A model generated the notes under the pieces. The model made no database searches, was not told the DNA's origin, and saw only the letters and a program-made list of their open reading frames with translations. A program made the translations under genes and the position numbers. Source: Symbiodinium kawagutii (Eukaryota > Sar > Dinophyceae > Suessiales > Symbiodiniaceae). Taken from it: a DNA stretch of 64,000 bases. The stretch is from assembly GCA_009767595.1 (NCBI GenBank), contig VSDK01010402.1:78163-142162 (forward strand). The letters are read 5' to 3'. Of this stretch, positions 35,713 through 47,807 are shown in pieces; position 1 is the stretch's first letter, and every line of letters starts with the position of its first letter.

Positions 35713-35950
35713 CAGGCATTTTGGCCGCATGCCAATATGAATGCTGTTCTTGCTCCTTCCGGCACCGGAAACCGAACAACAAACAACGCTTCACCGCGCC
35801 TGGAAGGCGGATCCTGGGGATGGGCATGGCCTTCAACTCGTCCAGAACGAAACGAGCCCTGCGCACCGTCGTGGCCGCCCCGGCGCCGCGGCTGGCCCCG
35901 GGGGCCGTTATGGGAGCCGCTTGCCATGCGAGTTTGGTGGAGGGGATGAC
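35713..35950 (-). CDS. Candidate internal exon, basic protein segment
   Basis: Acceptor AATCATCAAG and donor CCTG-GTCAAGG bracket a frame reading VIPSTKLAWQAAPITAPGAS, then RGAGAATTVRRARFVLDELK, then AMPIPRIRLPGAVKRCLLFG, then FRCRKEQEQHSYWHAAKMP, with a sharply higher GC content than its flanks. A second minus frame (SGSHNGPRGQPRRRGGHDG, RGG-like) is also open, so the frame could be the other one. No domain recognised. Confidence 0.38.
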
Positions 35951-36814
35951 CTTGATGATTCATAATGCTTGACAAATGGAGGATAAATAGATGATCAGTG
36001 ATGATAAGTGGATGATACATGCTTGATAAATGTTTGATTGATGATTACTGGTTGGTAAATGGATGACAATGAGCTTGAAAATTATTCATGCTGGTTGATT
36101 GAATGGCTGACAAATGGTTGATAATGATTGACTAATGATGGTTGATCTATACTTGATGCATGGTTCATAATGATTTGTACTGGTTGATAATAGTTGATAA
36201 TGGTCGATGACGATAAATCGTGCGTAAACATGCTTAATAGTGGTTATATAATCATATCCTAATCAATCACGCTGTGATAGGTTGTCAACATGCAAACCTT
36301 CACCATCGTCAAATGGGTGTTTCTCAAAACAAGGGATCTCCCCAATGATGTTCTACATCAATCATTGATACTAATTCACCATCCAGTTTCGGGCCCCCTT
36401 ATTTTGAGAAAGCCACATAGTGATGGTGGCTGCTTATACTATAGTTAGTAACCCCTAGTATTAAGATGTTAAGCCACCAAATGAATTTGGTCCCCTAGTA
36501 TAACTAGAAATACAAGTGTTGACTATCAAATATCCGATGGTTAGAAACCAGACTATTGAGTTAAGATACTTATTTGATGGTCAAATGAGGAATAGTATCT
36601 CAAATACTTATTTGATGGTAAATCAACTATAACATAAATGGATATTCCAGTACTGTTATCTATGGTTGTGGTCGATGGTTGGAAACCATCACACAAGACG
36701 ACTCGATCATTGCTGACTCGACGACTGATCACTCAGCTCCAGCGGATCACTTGGACTTCCCTCAGCGCTTCATCAACCCAGCGGATGGATTGATCAGTCA
36801 TCAGTCTGGTAAGT

Positions 36815-36985
36815 TGGTTGGTTGGTTAAGTCTGCTAAGTAACTAACGAACCAACTAACCATCAGTCTTAACGAACTAACCAACTAACCAGTCATCAGTC
36901 ACCAATGCAGCTTGATTCGTTACTTGGTTAGTTGGTTCGTTGGTCAGTTGTATTGGTTGGTTGGTAGTGCTTAAGCAGTCGTGCT
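36815..36985. repeat. Inverted repeat of GGTTAGTTGGTTCG / CGAACCAACTAACC
   Basis: GTAACTAACGAACCAACTAA near 36840 is matched in reverse by TTACTTGGTTAGTTGGTTCG near 36920, so the stretch could form a long stem. No coding sequence seen. Confidence 0.7.
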
Positions 36986-37872
36986 TCGTTGGCTAGTTGG
37001 TGCTTCTTCAAGACTTGACCGTAACGGGAATCGGATGGTGAGAAGATCACGCACTCGCATGGAAGAACCACATATACAGAATCAACAAAACCTTGTTACA
37101 TGGTCGTACAGCTAGTTGTTATACGGATATATGTAAACATGGTTATACAGTTTACATGGTTGTTACGTATACAAGAATAGCTATGGATGACTATTGGCCA
37201 AATACACTTGACCATTGGTTAGACACCATATTGTACAGTGAACCAGTAGCCAACCAATAGTTTACCAATGTGTAACAGTTGGTTATCTTTTGTTAACGGT
37301 TTGTTTCACACTATGCCTTTTGGTTGGCACTATATGGTGATTTCTCCAAATTGGGGACCTTCAAATGGCTGATTTATGAATAACTAAGATTGGATGATTT
37401 GGAGGTACCTCTATTTGAAGAAACCATCATATTGGTTCACCATTTTATTCATGATAGACAGGTGGTCTTGAACCAATCATCCGTTTTTATCGACTAACCA
37501 TTTGCTTGGTTACTATAGGTTGACCAAAATCAACCACTAAGATTCTTTATTAATCGTTACTAACCACTAGCAACCACTCACTAATCATTGAGCAATATCA
37601 ACCACTAATTACAATCCACTACTGGGCACCATTGACTATTGACTAATAACTATCATCATAGATAACTATTCAACAATACCTACTAAGTACTACTAACATG
37701 CACTTACATCTATACCAACATCTATTCACATCTACTACTCACATCTACTACTCCCCTCTACTAAGTACAAAGCGGTGGGTACTAAGTACTACTAGTTACT
37801 ACTGACTACTATTAACATCCACTCACATCTACCTTTATCTTGACTTAACTATAAAATACGATCAACCTATAA

Positions 37873-37925
37873 ACTAACTAACTAACTAACTAGCTAACTA
37901 ACTAACTAACTAACTAACTAACAAT
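37873..37925 (+). repeat. (CTAA)n microsatellite
   Basis: About 12 CTAA units with one GCTAA variant. It lies about 100 bp before the plus-strand candidate exon at 38031. Confidence 0.95.
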
Positions 37926-38030
37926 CAGTAAACAATGACTAAACAAGTTAGTTAGTCAACCAAAGAATCACTAACTATGTTACATACTATAACTAACTAA
38001 CAACTAATAGTTCCCTAAACATTAACTAAC

Positions 38031-38180
38031 GACAGTGAGCTCCACGACAGTGAGCTCCACGACGCGTCGCCTCCGAGGAGCAAAGGCCGATTCGATGAGT
38101 TCATCCAAGTCCTGACGAGCGTCTCGACCACCCGCGTCGCGGCTCGACGGTGGTTCCGCCGCCCGGTGGTGGTGCTATGA
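38031..38180 (+). CDS. Candidate terminal exon, plus strand, with a duplicated 15-bp start
   Basis: Plus frame DSELHDSELHDASPPRSKGR, then FDEFIQVLTSVSTTRVAARR, then WFRRPVVVL and TGA at 38178-38180. Very high G/C third-position use against an AT-rich flank of CTAA repeats. The first 15 bases (GACAGTGAGCTCCAC) are directly repeated, making two possible CAG acceptors 15 bases apart. Not recognised; basic helical C-terminus. Confidence 0.42.
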   Translation, partial: DSELHDSELHDASPPRSKGRFDEFIQVLTSVSTTRVAARRWFRRPVVVL

Positions 38181-40538
38181 CTGGAAAGCCAAGCCGCTAT
38201 GGTTGGAGGGTACCTTGACATGGAGGGTGACCTATGGTTGGTTGACTACCAGAAATGACTAGAATAACTGGATGATTGGAGGGTACCCCTATTCTGAGAC
38301 CCATTTTCCGAATCTTGAATGGTTAACAAGCAGTGCTTGGGGTGTTGAAATGGATGGATTTGATGGATTCCAATCTTGAATGCTTTAACAACCATTTTGG
38401 TGGTTTGATCCATGATTGACAACCAACGGTAGCATGGTTCATTGATGGTGACTTTCCATCGTTTATCAATATCATCATGCTATATCATGCTTGGTTTTGA
38501 GGCGTTTTCGTTAATGAATTGGACAATTGATGGTTTGATTCCATCAACAATGTTGCTCAACTGATGGTTTAATCCAGCTTAATATCGCTATAACTGACGG
38601 TTTTACTCATGGTTACCACTGGTTCTCGACGGTTCAATACTGGGCAACAGTGAACGCTAGAGATCAAGGTCTCTTCAAAAGGGACTCAACCGAGGGCTGC
38701 TCGGAACAAACGCAGTGGTGAAGCCAAAGATTGCCAAACTATACTGGTTGGTGGTTGAACCACCCATGGTTAACTAGTGGTTAATAATGGTTATATAAAT
38801 GGTTGATTATGATCATCAATTAGTTGGTGGTTGAACCACCCATATGAAGATATTAGTCAACGAACCATTTGCTAATAATCACTATGGCAAATAAATCATG
38901 TTGAAAACCACCAAGCAGTATAGGTAAGCTCAGCATCTGACAAGTTGAAAGACCCCTGAATTCGAACGGCTGATCCTCCAAGCAAAATTCAAACTACAGG
39001 AATTGTGGCATGTTTGGGCTGTCAGCCTTGGCACAGAGCCAGGGCCAAGGTGGAACGATAATGCAATGCATCCCAGTTGTGAGCATGTCAGGGTCAACAT
39101 GGAAGATGCTGCTGCAAATGGCTTAGACACAGGCAGCAACAAGCACTTAATCATTTGTTCATATTTGTTCCCTATATCCAAATAGTGCTCTTAGACAGAT
39201 CTTCTCAAGAGACACTGAGCAATTATCGAGAGAAGAGCGAGTGAGGGATGACACAAAAAATGCCACAAGAGCCCTGGAACTGAGCCAAGATGTCAAGAGA
39301 GAGCTGACAGTGAAGAGATCGACGCAGATAATCAACGAAGAGCTGACGTGCTTTTCTTAAATTATAGACCTGACCTCTTGAAAGCTTCCGCGCCAGGTTC
39401 CCAATAATGCTTTTGAGCACGAAGCAACCATAATCAGAAGTAACAACAAGAACACCCCGCAATCCCTGTCTGGTTGGTTCATGATTGCGACCAAGCATAG
39501 CTGGCTGGAAAATGGGGACCCATTTCCAATAGATAAACCATTTAGAATAGGTTCCTTATGCGAGCAAGCTGTTAGACTACGAGGGGGCTTAATGAATAAC
39601 CCTCATGCACCGCTTCAAGGCTAACCATCATTCACCTTATGAAGGATGACCATCATTCAACTCCATGGAAGGCTAGCAATGTTAACCAACAATAGGTCGA
39701 CATGAAACTACCACCATTCAACCGTTGGTGTTCCCAGACCTACGACTTTATAGAGGGAGTTTGCGATTGGCCATCAATGATGGTTGACAGCTTGCAAACT
39801 GGTTAACAGTTGACAACGCCAATGGTTGGAAATCAAAATGGTGATTTCGAGTGGTTACCAACAAGAACTGGTAAAAAAAGCAAGTCAACAAACTGGTTTG
39901 AGAATGGTAATACTGGTTGCCGTGTGTGTGCAGCCGAGGATCTAAGATGAAGGCTAAGGCTACAGCATTCAAAATCCTCAGAGGCCGAAGACACGAAACG
40001 TTGCCCGCAGTGAGTGGGGACTTCACTGGTGCCAGGTGGTTACAACTGGACGCAGCATGGCTGATGACCCCTGGTGATCAAGTGGGTTGATGGGCTGTGG
40101 AAACCAATGTCTCACCAACAATTCCGGCATTGACAGGCCATGGCATGCTATGGCAATGGCCAGCTTCGTTGTAAGGATACGGTTGGTGGCGTCAAGATTC
40201 TGAGAATGACAGATAACAGGAGAGGAATATTCCAAGAAGAAGTATCATCATGCTAGGTATTTGGACGATCATTCAAGTTCGCCGCCATTTACCAACTTTT
40301 GTTAGCAACAACCATCGCAGTGCAGAACCGCTTTTCCAGGTGTGTTGTAGCCACGCTTACTCACCACATAGTCCAGGATACACAATCTAAAAAGTTCCCC
40401 TAGATCAATCATTGATCCCCAATGACCAACTATTCGTCCGATACTTCTACTTCTGGCTGGTCACTTCAATACACAAGCTGGAACCCGAATGCTCCTGCGC
40501 ACTATCGTCCTCAATTTCCCATTAGCAGTTCTTTTTTG
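38181..40538. other. Downstream of the RCC1-repeat gene; no gene recognised
   Basis: TTGATGG drift, a double family I copy (38745-38930), then less repetitive sequence (38930-40530) with short frames only. The last few hundred bases probably include the 3' untranslated region of the RCC1-repeat gene. Confidence 0.55.
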
Positions 40539-42247
40539 CTAGACGTAACCCACATCCTTTTGGGCAGCTGTGCAATCGCCGCCATAGCCCGGATGACCCC
40601 ACGTCACAACGCCTCCACCTGCCAAAATTGCGGCAAAAGCAAATTGTGTGGCATGAATTTGTTGGACGTTCCTGAGCTGATCCCTCACTCTGGAGCTATC
40701 ACCGCCACTACGGTGACTGCCCCACGTCACAACACTTCCATCTTCCAAAATCGCAGCAAAAGCATCTCGACTGGCATGAATCTGTTGGACTTTCCTGAGC
40801 TGATCCCTCACTCCGGAGCTATCACCGCCACTACAGTGACTGCCCCACGTCACAACACTTCCATCAGCCAAAATCGCAGCAAAAACATCTGAACTGGCAT
40901 GAATCTGNNNNNNNNNNNNNNNNNNNNNNNNNNNNNNNNNNNNNNNNNNNNNNNNNNNNNNNNNNNNNNNNNNNNNNNNNNNNNNNNNNNNNNNNNNNNN
41001 NNNNNNNNNNNNNNNNNNNNNNNNNNNNNNNNNNNNNNNNNNNNNNNNNNNNNNNNNNNNNNNNNNNNNNNNNNNNNNNNNNNNNNNNNNNNNNNNNNNN
41101 NNNNNNNNNNNNNNNNNNNNNNNNNNCCCCCCCCCCCCCCCCCGCCACTACGGTTACTGCCCCATGTCACAACACTGCCATCAGCCAAAATCGCAGCAAA
41201 AGCGCCTGCATTGGCATGAATCTGTTGGACTTTCCTGAGCTGATCCCTCACTCCGGAGCTATCACCGCCACTACAGTGACTGCCCCATGTCACAACACTT
41301 CCATCAGCCAAAATCGCAGCAAAAGCATCTGCACTGGCATGAATCTGTTGGACTTTCCTGAGCTGATCCCTCACTCTGGAGCTATCACCGCCACTACAGT
41401 GACTGCCCCACGTCACAACACTTCCATCAGCCAAAATCACAGCAAAAGCATCTGCACTGGCATGAATCTGTTGGACTTTCCTGAGCTGATCCCTCACTCC
41501 GGAGCTATCACCGCCACTACGGTGACTGCCCCACGTCACAACACTTCCATCTTCCAAAATCGCAGCAAAAGCATCTCGACTGGCATGAATCTGTTGGACT
41601 TTCCTGAGCTGATCCCTCACTCTGGAGCTATCACCGCCACTACAGTGACTGCCCCATGTCACAACACTTCCATCAGCCAAAATCGCAGCAAAAGCATCTG
41701 CACTGGCATGAATCTGTTGGACTTTCCTGAGCTGATCCCTCACTCCGGAGCTATCACCGCCACTACAGTGACTGCCCCACGTCACAACACTTCCATCAGC
41801 CAAAATCGCAGCAAAAGCATCTGCACTGGCATGAATCTGTTGGACTTTCCTGAGCTGACCCTTGACTCCGGAGCTATCGCCACCGAACAGCGGGGAACCC
41901 CATGTCACAATCCCATCACTTCCCACGCACCAGAGAGTAAAGGCGTGGTGTGTTGCAGCGATCTTTGGCTGCTGAGCAATGGCAGTGATGTTATCTCCAT
42001 CTTGAAGCCTGGCATGGTGAAGAGACTCCGCAGTGTTCAAGAGGGTTCCATCGGGTCTGGCAAGCCTCAAAAACCGTTGTCCCAGAGATTGTTGCGCAGC
42101 CACTTTCAAGTCCGCAACTGTGGCATTCGGGGAAAGCTCGACGCTTGCAGTTCGCCCACTTGGCAAAGACACATGCAGCTTCATAGCTGCCCTTGCTCGT
42201 GGATTTTCAACATCTGCTACTCTCCGCCTCTTGATCTCAGAATCCAT
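40539..42247 (-). CDS. Ubiquitin-like domain plus RCC1-type repeat protein (interrupted by assembly gap)
   Basis: Seen: ATG at 42247 (MDSEIKRRRVADVENP) is chosen over the longer GTG-initiated frame. Residues of about 22-95 form a ubiquitin-like fold: MKLHVSLPSGRTASVEL, then VADLKVAAQQSLGQ, then LQDGDNITAIAQQPK. Then come 41-residue repeats (exactly 123 bp apart in DNA) with core VVTWGSHCSGGDSSGVRDQL and RKVQQIHASADAFAAILADG. Seven are visible before the N gap and three after it, the last degenerate (GGGVVTWGHPGYGGD), ending at TAG 40539-40541. Known: RCC1 repeats build beta-propellers in RCC1, UVR8 and HERC ubiquitin ligases, and ubiquitin-like/RCC1 proteins of this style are abundant in Symbiodiniaceae gene sets. 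No HECT domain is present here. Frame is lost across the gap only because the gap length is wrong. The function may be protein interaction in ubiquitin signalling (inference). Confidence 0.92.
40908..41143. other. Assembly gap (219 N) plus a poly-C edge artefact inside the RCC1-repeat gene
   Basis: N fills 40908-41126 and is followed by 17 C residues (41127-41143) where the neighbouring 123-bp units have normal sequence ending in CACCGCCACTA. Homologous points on the two sides are 317 bases apart, not a multiple of 123 or of 3. The stated gap length is therefore not real and the poly-C is a sequencing or assembly artefact in a collapsed repeat. Confidence 0.95.
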
Positions 42248-42787
42248 GACGAGCACTGAACGCTCACAGGGCACTGTACAAAAAAGGTAGCTCCAGAATC
42301 CAGAAGAAACCTTCTACCACTCGGTCACGACTTGAGTCTTCGGTTTGAACCAGTCACCGGCAAAAGCAATCTGCTTGGCAAAAGGTCTATAGTAGCAGTA
42401 TGTCCAGTGAATTTGTGGTGGTAGTTGAATTCGATGAACATCAATTTGAAATGTTGCTCTATGAGACATTTTTCAATGCAATAATATCATGATATATCAT
42501 GAGAATGTTGGTTTCTGATTAGTATCTACCTGTTGGTTTCATCTCTTTTCATTACTTTAGGGGGGGTTACACTAATCAGAAACCAACATTACTAGTCAGT
42601 GGGGTTTTCAAAGAACCGTTTTCGGTACAGCCACCTGCATCCGCCCGAGTTCTGGCTGTTGGGAACCACAACTGACTAATGAAAACACTCACGTTCACAT
42701 GTGGTCACATGCGGTCACGCTTGAATGTTCTCCGCAAGTAATGAAACTCGGCCATCCCAAGCTGCAAATAAATGTCACTGGTGCTCA

Positions 42788-42890
42788 TCAATATACCCTA
42801 CCCTTCCAGTTACCATCATAACAGGTGACCCCAAACAGCAATGGTAGAAACCAGCTGGTTACCTACTATAATGGCAACTGGAAGGGTAGG
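42788..42890. mobile_element. Family H element, intact copy
   Basis: TACCCTACCCTTCCAGTTAC to GGCAACTGGAAGGGTAGGG inverted ends. Second copy at 61008-61105 (CCTATGCTTCCAGTTATACT to CAACTGGAAGCATAGGG). A copy split by family G lies at 25656-26395, and a fragment near 23175. Confidence 0.85.
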
Positions 42891-43120
42891 GATAATGAAA
42901 ATGAATAATGAATGAAATAAAATGAAATGCAATTAAAATCCACATCTTGGTTAATAGGTAAACATTGCAATGAAAATGAATGAAAGGCGGCCATGTGAAG
43001 CTGAAAACTCCCACCCGCACTGGCTGCACAACACTGCCGACCAAGTCGCAGATCCTCCAGTGCGACGGTGTTGGCCAAGTACCGCGTACCTGTCGTGGAG
43101 CAACGGACCCCCAGGACCTC

Positions 43121-43256
43121 TCATCTTTGCACCGGAGAACGGCTGACTGGTGGGGGGTGCTTGTGGGCCCGGTTCGCAATGGCTGGCCAGCCATTTGGCA
43201 ATGACCGGCCAGCAGGAAGCGACCGCAGATCCAACACCTTGCGGTCACCAAGGGGT
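43121..43256 (-). CDS. Candidate exon(s) in a GC-rich island
   Basis: Minus frame RPLGDRKVLDLRSLPAGRSL, then PNGWPAIANRAHKHPPPVSR, then SPVQR and TGA at 43121-43123, with a possible acceptor TGTAGCTTAG. Just downstream, TCCACGACAG-GTACGCGG looks like a donor and ANTVALEDLRLGRQCCAASA (about 42990-43075) like another exon piece. A longer alternative minus frame covers 42859-43323. The island is probably coding but its structure is unresolved. Confidence 0.3.
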
Positions 43257-44369
43257 CTAAGCTACAGAAAGACGGTTCCTCCTCTGCACCAGCACCGAGC
43301 CATCGTTGCGATGCTTGCTGCAACCTTTCAGGCTTCCCCTCGTGGTCGCCGTGGTGGCGCAGGATATTGATCCAGGAGACTGGCCCGCAATAAGAATTGA
43401 CCCATCATCGGGAATGGACCAATGGAAACAATGGAAAATTGACCATCGAAACGTACCGAAACACTTGAAAGTCACCTATGGAAACAAAGTTTGGCCGAAT
43501 TTAAAATGTTTCTCGTTCGTTTCTCCATGGCTATGGGAACTTTGTTCAACATCGATATTGATAATGATGCATATATGGTTACCTTTGGATCCTTTGGGCA
43601 AACGAACCATACGAACCTGATTGCGTGACCATTCCTAATGGCTTACTTGTTGTGACTGGTGACCGGTGACAGCTTTGACTTCCTTAAGTTATTTTCACAG
43701 GTAGCCAAATGGCTGTGGGTCAAAACCCTGTACCCCTGGTTCCCCATCATCAACCATTGTTTTCCCTGTTATTGTTGGTAAACTTATCCCCAATTATTGG
43801 TTGGTTATCATTGACCCATAGCCAAATCCATTCAGCTTCCATCAAACAACAAATATCAGCCAAAGCTCTTTGAAAAACTTCCCGAGTCATTTGTCCCTTA
43901 GGTTCCTGACTAGTCCATGGAAGGTCTTCCACGAACAAATTTCATGACTCAAACGGTTCCCAACTGAAACACTTGGTAGGCTACCCGCCAACCCCTAGAA
44001 TCAACCACTAATGGCATCTTTGGAGCTATCTCCTACTTGGATGTGCAGCTGGGTTAGTTCAGCATGGTTAGTTACACCCTATGTTCGGTAGCTGAACTAA
44101 CCTCTGGAAACCATAGCTGGTTGGTGGATTCAAACCCCATGAAAAAATATGCGCGCTTGTCAACCAACCGACCATTTAGTAATCCTCTTCAGAAAATAAC
44201 ACATGTCAATCAAACCACCAGCCAGTAGTTGTTTAACCATTATTGTTGTTTACTCTCCCTATCATTAAGCACTATGGCAGTGGGTCAAAACCCGAAGTCC
44301 CCCTGGTTCTTCTATCATTAACCAGGCTGTTTTCCCTATGAAATGCCCCTACAATGCCAATCAAACCAC

Positions 44370-44487
44370 CAAGCAGCTGGTGCACATCATGTCACCACCA
44401 GCCGCCCTTCCCCGGCGCACAGCCCCCCGCGAGACCCGCGCGGGGAGACCCGCGCCTGTGTCCATGAGCACGATCGCCACTAGGAGC
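44370..44487 (-). CDS. Candidate internal exon with a family I-like donor
   Basis: Acceptor TACTGTGCCAG, then LLVAIVLMDTGAGLPARVSR, then GAVRRGRAAGGDMMCTSCL, then donor GTGGTTTGATTGGC. That donor resembles the ankyrin-gene donor (GTCGTTTGATTGAC) and the end of family I. Downstream the sequence runs into a truncated family C copy (44273-44340). High GC third positions. The plus-strand frame (PPAALPRRTAPRETRAGRP) is also open. Confidence 0.35.
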
Positions 44488-44529
44488 CTGGCACAGTACC
44501 AAGGGAAAGGGCCCACCTGGTACCCTGAC

Positions 44530-46480
44530 ACCTGGTAGTGCTGAACCCCTGGTTGCGGGGAAAATCCATTTATTGGGATGATGAATTTATTTATTTTTCA
44601 TTTTTTCTTTTTTAGAGTTTATTTATCTATTTCCTATAGTTATTTATTTACTTATTTATTTGGTTCATTTACTTATATATATTTACATGAACAGGCTATA
44701 TGCAACAAGTATTTCTTAAAAAAACATTTCTATAGATATACGAAAACCTTGATAGAAATATAGATATCAATAGATTTATCTCTCTCGCTATTGTGCAAAT
44801 GTTTCTTTTTCTGTTTTCCAATGAAGCCAAACAAATTATTTGGGTCAGTAGAGACAAACATTGTGACGAATGAGTGGAGTGCGAAATTGTTTGGTGCATA
44901 CAATTTCTGTACACCAGTATCAAGCCACCATCATGCCTGAATACCCAAATGCTCTGCCCAATCAGAAGTCTATCCATCAACAAAAAAATCAAATAACAGT
45001 GGGTCAAACCCCTTAGTCCCCATGGTTCCCGTATCTTTAACCATTGTTTTCCTCATGAAATTGTTCCTCATTGGTTGCTTAATATTGACCCATACCCGGA
45101 CCGGTCACCAGCATTCCCCCCTTTTCCGGTCCAACGCCTGGGCCAAGCCACGCAGATGAAGAGCATGTTGCGGCGAACGCGGCTCATGGTTTCAATCTTG
45201 ACCTACCAATGGATGTGCAGCGTCCGGGGCTTAGTTCCGTAGGATAAACCCATGGTTCTAAGCCCTGTAAGGTAGCTGAACCAACTACCCCCTAGCACCA
45301 AAATGGTTCGCTACCAGTTGCATCCACTTACGATCCCTAGGGATGCCCATCCAAGAACCTGGTGCCAACTCGATGACCAGATGTTCTCTGAGTCAACAGC
45401 CGAACTGGGGATGTGAAAAGTCCCAGTCGTACCTGGTGACCTACGATCTGTTGTACATGATACACCTGATACACCTGATACAAGCTAACTGTTGTACCTT
45501 GAATGTTTAAGACAGTACCTCACTTTCAACTGGAAAGCAAAGAGGTGTATCTTAGTTTCTTCTAGGCTGGGGGTACCAGGCACCCGCTAATCGACCGGAA
45601 TGAACCATGAAGTATCATCTATTGACTTAGAACTCGCGTGCTGTTCATCAGGTTAGTGGGTGATATTTACAGAATTTCAAGAGGAGACTAGTGTCAATAC
45701 TGAGGTTAACCTATTGTCACTCAGGCTCATAGGTGATAAAAGGTCATCTGTAGGAGGCTTAATCTGACTTACAAGCATTTCAAATTGGTTGGTCCTGGTT
45801 GGCAGTTTCAACTTTCTAAAACATCTTAGTCACTGGCAAAAATAATCAGGGGTTGAAGTAAAATTTGTGTAACACAAGAATACCTGTTCCCCTGGTGGAC
45901 ATCCCATAGATAAGCCAAGTAGTCATTATTGGAATGTGAACTACCTCCCAACCATTGCCCATCATCAACTGTGAGCCAGTTAAGCATTATGTAAGCAGCA
46001 TTTGAATGATCAACCATTAATTCAAGATTAGGTAAGGCTTAATTAACCAACCATTGCCCATGATCAAAAATGCAGAGTTAACTAACCGTTGGTAGTGAAC
46101 CAATTAACCACTAACCAACCAATAAGCGACCATTCTTAAGCATTAGCTAACCAATAATTCACCAAACATGTGGATTTCTTACAGTAGGGCATCCCAAGAA
46201 TGGTTGGTTCATTTGATAAGCCACTAATGGTGGATGATTTGGAGGTACCCCTATTTGCAGAAACAACCACGTTGCCCATCATCAAAAATTAACCCAAATG
46301 GCTTAAGGCCAAAACCCTGAACCCCGGGTGTACCATCATTAACCTTTATATTCCCTATAGTTTTGTTGGTTCATATTGACCCCATAACGACTATATCAAA
46401 CCATCATTAACCATCACAAACCTTCATATTCCCTATGTTGTCACTATTAACCTTTATGTTGGTTGTTACCCTGTGGGAAA
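44530..46480. other. Mostly non-coding
   Basis: TTTATT-rich tract (44580-44700), families C and E, and AACCA drift. A GC-rich patch at 45120-45190 reads MSRVRRNMLFICVAWPRRW on the minus strand and SHADEEHVAANAAHGFNLDL on the plus strand; one may be an exon. Confidence 0.5.
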
Positions 46481-46531
46481 CTAACATGGCAATGGAAAAC
46501 CCCCACTTTTTCGTTAGGAAACCCCTCCAAT

Positions 46532-47689
46532 TGGGTGTTTCTCAAAATAGGGGATCCCCCAAATCATCCAACATGGCTCAAAAAACGGGTATGGAACGGT
46601 ACGCGGTGTTCCGGAGGTATGGAACGAGGAGTTGTCATCAAGGGTCTTGTTCCGGACCTTTTGCAAAGGCAGTTGCATTAGATACTTTTTAAATTTCTAT
46701 ATACATATATATATATATATATAATGCATGCTTTGTAATTGCAAAATTCTAAAAACAACAATCTACATGTGCATTTGTTGCTTGTTAACATGGAAAAACT
46801 GATTTGCCGGCTTGTTGGCATGCATACACAAAATAAAGTATGCACATATTCAAATTCAAATGCATTGTTGTGATACATCCTGGGAGGGTATTCATAGCCC
46901 TATCAGAATATGACCTGCGTACGTTCCCGGACTGATTCCGATGGAAACAAGATGAGCAGCAAGAAAACATTTGCTGCTGTTCTCACATCACTGTCAATCT
47001 CTGACGTATAGCAAATGTACTACAAGCCGTAAAGAAAGGATCATCAATAAGAATAACTCATGGTCTTGGTTTTGGGGGGTGGACCCCACATGACATGGTT
47101 CAGGTCTGGAACGGGTATGGAACAGGTATGGAACGGGGTATGGAACGAAATGGACCCGATACTCTCATTCTTTCTGAGGCTATCCTTGGATAATCTACCC
47201 TCTATATCAACAGCAAGCACCATTGACTTCTAAGATACCTATCAAAAAATTAGCTAGGGGGCGATGACTTTATGTGTTGCTGTAAACCCTTCAACGCTTG
47301 TATGCCTTCTTCGGAGGCATGCTGAAGCTAAAGAAATTGGTCCCCAAACGGCCTCGAAAATCAACTGGCAATGAAACCTCAATCAAAACCCATGGCTTAA
47401 GCTTGACACAGCTAAGAAGCCCACAAAGACAAGTCAAAAACAAAACCAATGCACCTCCCACAAGTGTAATCAAATTGTTGAGGTATGGATCATGGGCCTG
47501 GATCATGGGTATGGATCGTAGGTATGGATCAGATCCTCTAAAGGGGTATGGATCATGGGTATGGATCATGGGGTATGGATCGCATGTGGGCCCGGGGTAT
47601 GGATCGGGCCTTTACATTTTGAGCCGCAGCCTATTATAGCAATGAACCAACCATTTTTGGGGGTCCGCTATTTTGAGAAACTACCAATC
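46532..47689. mobile_element. Family A element split by a ~1.06 kb insertion
   Basis: The left half (46532-46573, GGTGTTTCTCAAAATAGGGG to AAATCATCCAACATGG) and right half (47632-47689, TTATAGCAATGAACCAACC to TATTTTGAGAAACTACC) are adjacent in intact copies. The material between carries GGTATGGAAC and GGTATGGATC motifs near both ends and a TA tract. Confidence 0.7.
46585..47610 (+). repeat. GGTATGGAAC / GGTATGGATC motif clusters in the insertion
   Basis: GGTATGGAAC or close variants at about 46588, 46617, 47103, 47117, 47130 and 47144. GGTATGGATC at about 47482, 47508, 47521, 47545, 47558, 47571 and 47597. All are in the same orientation, spaced about 12-26 bp within clusters. They could be internal tandem repeats of the inserted element. 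The middle has no recognised gene. Confidence 0.7.
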
Positions 47690-47725
47690 ATGATGGCCGA
47701 ATCTCCCATAAACTTGATGGTTAAC

Positions 47726-47807
47726 TCATAGCGCCGCAGCCTCATCACCCTCATCGTTCTCCACCAGCACAGTTTTAGGCCCTGCACGGCGCGACTTGCG
47801 ACGCTGC
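47726..47807 (-). CDS. Candidate terminal exon, basic then acidic C-terminus
   Basis: Acceptor GACCTACCAG, then QRRKSRRAGPKTVLVENDEG, then DEAAAL and TGA at 47726-47728. A basic stretch followed by an acidic tail is typical of a real C-terminus. The sense-strand sequence before it (CCATCATGAACCACCATAAA) is the CCATCAT drift seen before other candidate exons. Confidence 0.4.

Larger units (their letters stand above)
36000..38030. other. Non-coding, AT-rich
   Basis: TTGATAATGG drift (36000-36240), two family A copies, the CGAACCAACTAACC inverted repeat and ACTA-rich drift (37550-37980). No exon-like island before 38031. Confidence 0.65.

Noticed and set aside
40850-40907. Apparent frame RFMPVQMFLLRFW ending the RCC1 gene
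   Set aside because: It arises only because the N gap has the wrong length; the correct frame reads QIHASSDVFAAILADG and continues to 40539.
41216-42259. A 347-codon plus-strand frame opposite the RCC1-repeat gene
   Set aside because: Antisense shadow of the 123-bp units; the minus strand has the recognisable ubiquitin-like and RCC1 domains.
47291-47345. Short minus-strand frame ending MPPKKAYKR
   Set aside because: Too short, no splice borders, and inside the repeat-bearing insertion.
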